Below, piece after piece: positions 14,357 to 16,356 of a DNA stretch of 16,356 nucleotides (within the stretch, counting starts at the first letter, position 1; each line of letters opens with the position of its first letter). The notes under the pieces are model-generated. The model did no database searches and was not told where the DNA came from. It saw only the letters and a list, made by a program, of their open reading frames with translations. The stretch covers positions 1 through 16,356 of the forward strand of contig JBLHKS010000158.1 in assembly GCA_047620505.1 (NCBI GenBank), given 5' to 3'. The position numbers and the translations under genes were made by a program. The DNA is from JBLHKS01 sp047620505 (GTDB lineage Bacteria; Verrucomicrobiota; Verrucomicrobiia; Verrucomicrobiales; DEV007).

Positions 14357-15153
14357 TGCTGGGGTGCGCGTTTCAACTTCGATTTCGCGGCAGCAGACAC
14401 GAAGGCTTCCATTAACTTCGCCTGCCTCTTGTCGTCAGGCATGAGGACTTCGGGATGCCACTGCACGCCGACTATGAAGCGCTCGGGGTCGGTGGATTCG
14501 ACTGCTTCGACGACACCGTCCGGGCACCGTGCGACGATCCGTAGCTTGTTGCCGGGCTCGTCGATTGCCTGGTGGTGCATTGAATTCACTGCGAATTCTT
14601 TTTCGCCGAAAATCCCAGCCAGCCGTGAGTCGGGTTCGAGAATCACCTGGTGACTCTCGACCCGGTGAGTGATTCCGAATTCGCTCGGGATGTCCTGCAC
14701 CAGTGATCCACCGCTGGCGACGCTCAGCCACTGACAGCCAAGGCAGATGCCGAGCAGCGGCTTGTCAGTGCGCTCGATCCACGCGCGGCTGAGGGCACGT
14801 TCGAATTTGAGGCGGTCGTCTGGGATCAGATTTAGTGTCTCGTGTGGCTCCTCGTCGAACTCGGAGGCTGGGATGTCTTCACCGCCGGGAAGCAGGAGGC
14901 CGTCGAGCAGTTCGAGATAGTGCTCGACCGGCGCGCCCCCACCAGCGTTCGGCAGGATGATGGGGATCCCACCAGATGCCATGATCGCTTCGACGTAGGT
15001 CCCCTCGTTCAGACTGGCGATCCCGATGAGCGGAGGGCTGTCTGTCGATTGTGGCTTCGGCTCTGCGGGCTTGCTGCCGAATTGGTAGCCAATCCCGCCC
15101 GCGATTCCGGCGAGTGCAAGCGCTGCGATGCAGATTTGTAGATACTGTGTCAT
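14353..15153 (-). CDS. Membrane-anchored peptidase C26 (gamma-glutamyl-GABA hydrolase/PuuD-like amidase)
   Basis: This 266-residue class I glutamine amidotransferase-fold hydrolase starts at the ATG at 15153; a TTG six bases upstream is possible but less likely. Residues about 5-24 (YLQICIAALALAGIAGGIGY) form a membrane anchor or uncleaved leader, and a Pro/Lys/Ser-rich linker places the catalytic part outside the cytoplasmic membrane. The domain starts at PPLIGIASLNEGTYVEAI. DGLLLPGGEDI (about 84-94) supplies the oxyanion region, LLGICLGCQWLSVASGGSLV (133-152) the nucleophile Cys137, MHHQAID (192-198) the substrate loop, and VGVQWHPE (228-235) the catalytic His233 and Glu235. Relatives hydrolyse gamma-glutamyl amide bonds, as in polyamine breakdown, but most are soluble and cytoplasmic. 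No polyamine genes are nearby. An extracytoplasmic form could act on gamma-glutamyl bonds of peptidoglycan peptides or glutathione-like compounds; this is speculation. The nucleophile elbow GICLGCQ replaces the more usual GICRG.Q. Confidence 0.88.
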   Translation of the reverse strand: MTQYLQICIAALALAGIAGGIGYQFGSKPAEPKPQSTDSPPLIGIASLNEGTYVEAIMASGGIPIILPNAGGGAPVEHYLELLDGLLLPGGEDIPASEFDEEPHETLNLIPDDRLKFERALSRAWIERTDKPLLGICLGCQWLSVASGGSLVQDIPSEFGITHRVESHQVILEPDSRLAGIFGEKEFAVNSMHHQAIDEPGNKLRIVARCPDGVVEAVESTDPERFIVGVQWHPEVLMPDDKRQAKLMEAFVSAAAKSKLKRAPQQ

Positions 15154-15431
15154 GGGCAAGCCCTAACTCTAACCCGCCTTTTCAAAATAACAGAAGGTTA
15201 AGTTCCTGAGCAACGAAGCTGAGAAACAAAAGGAACCGAAACATCATACCGAAGATCATGGTGGAGTCGTTTGACGGTGTCGAAGGCGGCAATTTCGGAT
15301 CGCTGCTGGAGAAATAATAGCCGTAGGGGGAAACGGAGTCAGAGAATGAAAAGTTAGGAATGGCACTTACTTGAGATCAATTTTGGGAATCCACTCATTC
15401 CGGAAGGACTCCCTGCAAATTGGAGGATACC
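15154..15431 (-). other. Intergenic region between the GH-like and amidase-like genes
   Basis: These 278 bp carry copy B of the 41-bp repeat near the GH-like stop. One minus-strand frame is free of stops from about 15373 to the TGA at 15184-15182. It contains one late ATG (15259) that would give a 25-residue hydrophobic peptide beginning MIFGMMFRFLLFLSFV. I do not call it a gene: it has no family and no start matching the whole frame. The region should also carry the amidase promoter, which I could not locate. Confidence 0.4.
15378..15418 (-). repeat. 41-bp dispersed repeat, copy B
   Basis: This is the second copy of the element at 14209-14249, in direct orientation. It ends 13 bp after the stop of the GH-like gene, in a frame different from that gene. 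On the minus strand it reads CRESFRNEWIPKI, followed by DLK and a TAA at 15369-15367. The copies differ at five positions; three of these are silent in this frame. Both copies sit just behind a gene end, suggesting a 3'-flanking genomic repeat, a degraded mobile-element end, or the tail of a shared gene family. Confidence 0.8.
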
Positions 15432-16356
15432 TTATGCGCCGTCGCCCTCGCTGTAGAGGAAGTTGAAGCGCCCGGACGGCGCGGCTTCCCCGTTGAGATA
15501 CACGTCCATGATATCACCGGCGGTGCCCGGTGAATCGAGCCACTTAAACTCGAGATCGACGGCGTCATCCGGCTGCAGTCCAAGCAGCGTCCTTGGAATC
15601 TCGAGCTCCATCCGCTTGCCGTTGAGTTGGTAGTTCACTTTCCCAAGGACCGTCCAAGTCCACGCTCCGGCGCTGGATGACAGGGTGGCTTTCCCGTTGG
15701 CCGCATGGCGATGGACCATGAACTCGTATCCCTCCCACCCGGTGTCCTTGTCGCGGTCGAGGTCGATGAGCAACTGCATCCAGTTGGGATCGGTGTGGGG
15801 ACTCAGCGGATCAGCAGTCTCGACCAGGAAGAACACGTTGGCAGCGTCGCGAGCCACCTTGGTTCTGACGATGTCGTTGCGGCCGGTGCTGTTGGTGTAC
15901 TGGATGGGCGAGCCGGTCACCGGATCGAGGTATCCATTCCCGTTGCGGACCTGGACGTTGCCCTTACTGGCCGCGAAATTGGGTGTCACCGCCGACCAGT
16001 CAGCAAGGTTACCGTCGATGGCGATGGTGATCGGCGCGGACACCGGTTCCGGCGCGTCCATGCCCTTGAATTGGCGAATATTGGAAACCATCTGGTAGTA
16101 GTAGTTGTCGCCGTAACCGCCCTTGGTCGGCTCGAGGTCGCGGCTGTGCTCGAGGTCGAATTGATCCGGGAAGGCGTTCTCGATCCCCCACAAGGTCTTG
16201 AAGCGCCCCATCACCCATTCGTTCCAGCCTGTGATGAAGATGATGTCCGGGTCGATCTGCAGGGCGCGGTCCCATTGCTCCTGGAAATTGTATCCGTGCA
16301 GGTACGAGTCCGGTCCCAGCAGGCTGAAGCCATCGGCCTCGGTGTAGCTGCGCCCG
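15432..16356 (-). CDS. GH71/GH99-like secreted protein with C-terminal CBM9/DOMON-like domain (partial, 5' end missing)
   Basis: The frame is open from the right edge to a TAA at 15434-15432 and gives the last 307 residues of a larger protein. The first part is the end of a TIM-barrel domain: QEQWDRALQIDPDIIFITGW (about 25-44) and the WNEW motif (44-47), then DQFDLEHSRDLEPTKGGYGD (64-83) and NYYYQMVSNIRQFKG (84-98). WNEW at a strand end is typical of GH99/GH71-like and WbsX-like proteins that act on glycans; the catalytic acid pair lies outside the window. From about 108 to 300 comes a beta-sandwich like CBM9/DOMON: ITIAIDGNLADWSAV, then NVFFLVETADPLS, WMQLLIDLDRDKDTGWEGYE, MELEIPRTLLGL and FKWLDSPGTAGDIMDVYLNG. 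Such domains bind sugars at the cell surface. A GTG at 16214 is not a plausible start, since homologous sequence continues upstream of it. Close relatives occur in Verrucomicrobiota and Bacteroidota. Confidence 0.78.
   Translation of the reverse strand, partial: GRSYTEADGFSLLGPDSYLHGYNFQEQWDRALQIDPDIIFITGWNEWVMGRFKTLWGIENAFPDQFDLEHSRDLEPTKGGYGDNYYYQMVSNIRQFKGMDAPEPVSAPITIAIDGNLADWSAVTPNFAASKGNVQVRNGNGYLDPVTGSPIQYTNSTGRNDIVRTKVARDAANVFFLVETADPLSPHTDPNWMQLLIDLDRDKDTGWEGYEFMVHRHAANGKATLSSSAGAWTWTVLGKVNYQLNGKRMELEIPRTLLGLQPDDAVDLEFKWLDSPGTAGDIMDVYLNGEAAPSGRFNFLYSEGDGA

Noticed and set aside
15153..15159. TTG start two codons upstream of the amidase ATG
   Set aside because: The ATG at 15153 is a better start and leaves the hydrophobic anchor intact. 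Neither option has a clear ribosome binding site.
1..16356. CRISPR array, tRNA or rRNA genes, integrase or transposase
   Set aside because: I found no regularly spaced repeats, no tRNA-like cloverleaf and no recombinase motifs. The only repeat pair is the 41-bp one.

Overview
The window looks like a chromosomal stretch from a member of the PVC superphylum. I favour Verrucomicrobiota over Planctomycetota, but only weakly. The reasons are protein families concentrated in those phyla: two DUF1549/DUF1553 (PSCyt2/PSD1) cytochrome-like proteins, two DUF1501 proteins with Tat leaders, an ECF sigma factor with a FecR-type anti-sigma partner, and long secreted proteins carrying LamG-like domains. Start codons rarely have a strong Shine-Dalgarno sequence. 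Every gene I can support is read from the minus strand, so transcription runs from high to low coordinates.

Layout in transcription order: (1) 16356-15432, the C-terminal part of a secreted GH71/GH99-like protein ending in a CBM9/DOMON-like beta-sandwich, cut by the right edge. (2) 15153-14353, a membrane-anchored class I glutamine amidotransferase-fold hydrolase (peptidase C26, PuuD-like). Two diverged copies of a 41-bp direct repeat lie on either side of it. A 74-codon frame of doubtful reality follows through an ATGA overlap. (3) 14054-11857, an ECF sigma factor and a FecR-like anti-sigma protein joined by an ATGA overlap. (4) 11829-2450, two successive pairs of a PSCyt2/PSD1 protein followed by a DUF1501 protein (983+476 aa, then 1206+427 aa), with gaps of 21-41 bp. 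(5) 2410-1718, a patch of broken genes: the N-terminal third of a glycerophosphodiester phosphodiesterase, an internal piece of an alpha/beta-hydrolase, and the tail of an unidentified protein. (6) 1721-264, a secreted neutral-ceramidase-like protein. (7) 198-1, the start of another secreted protein with a CxxCH haem motif, cut by the left edge.

The close spacing from 14054 down to 2450 suggests one long operon. An envelope signal would be sensed through FecR, release the sigma factor, and drive export of the c-type-cytochrome-like PSD1 proteins and their DUF1501 partners. The substrate is unknown. Polymer or glycan breakdown is a guess supported only by the nearby GH-like and ceramidase-like genes. 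The most interesting features are domain insertions in the two PSD1 proteins (a cytochrome domain inside DUF1549 in one, a LamG-like module inside the DUF1553 tail in the other), the gene-fragment mosaic at 1.7-2.4 kb, and the 41-bp repeat pair.
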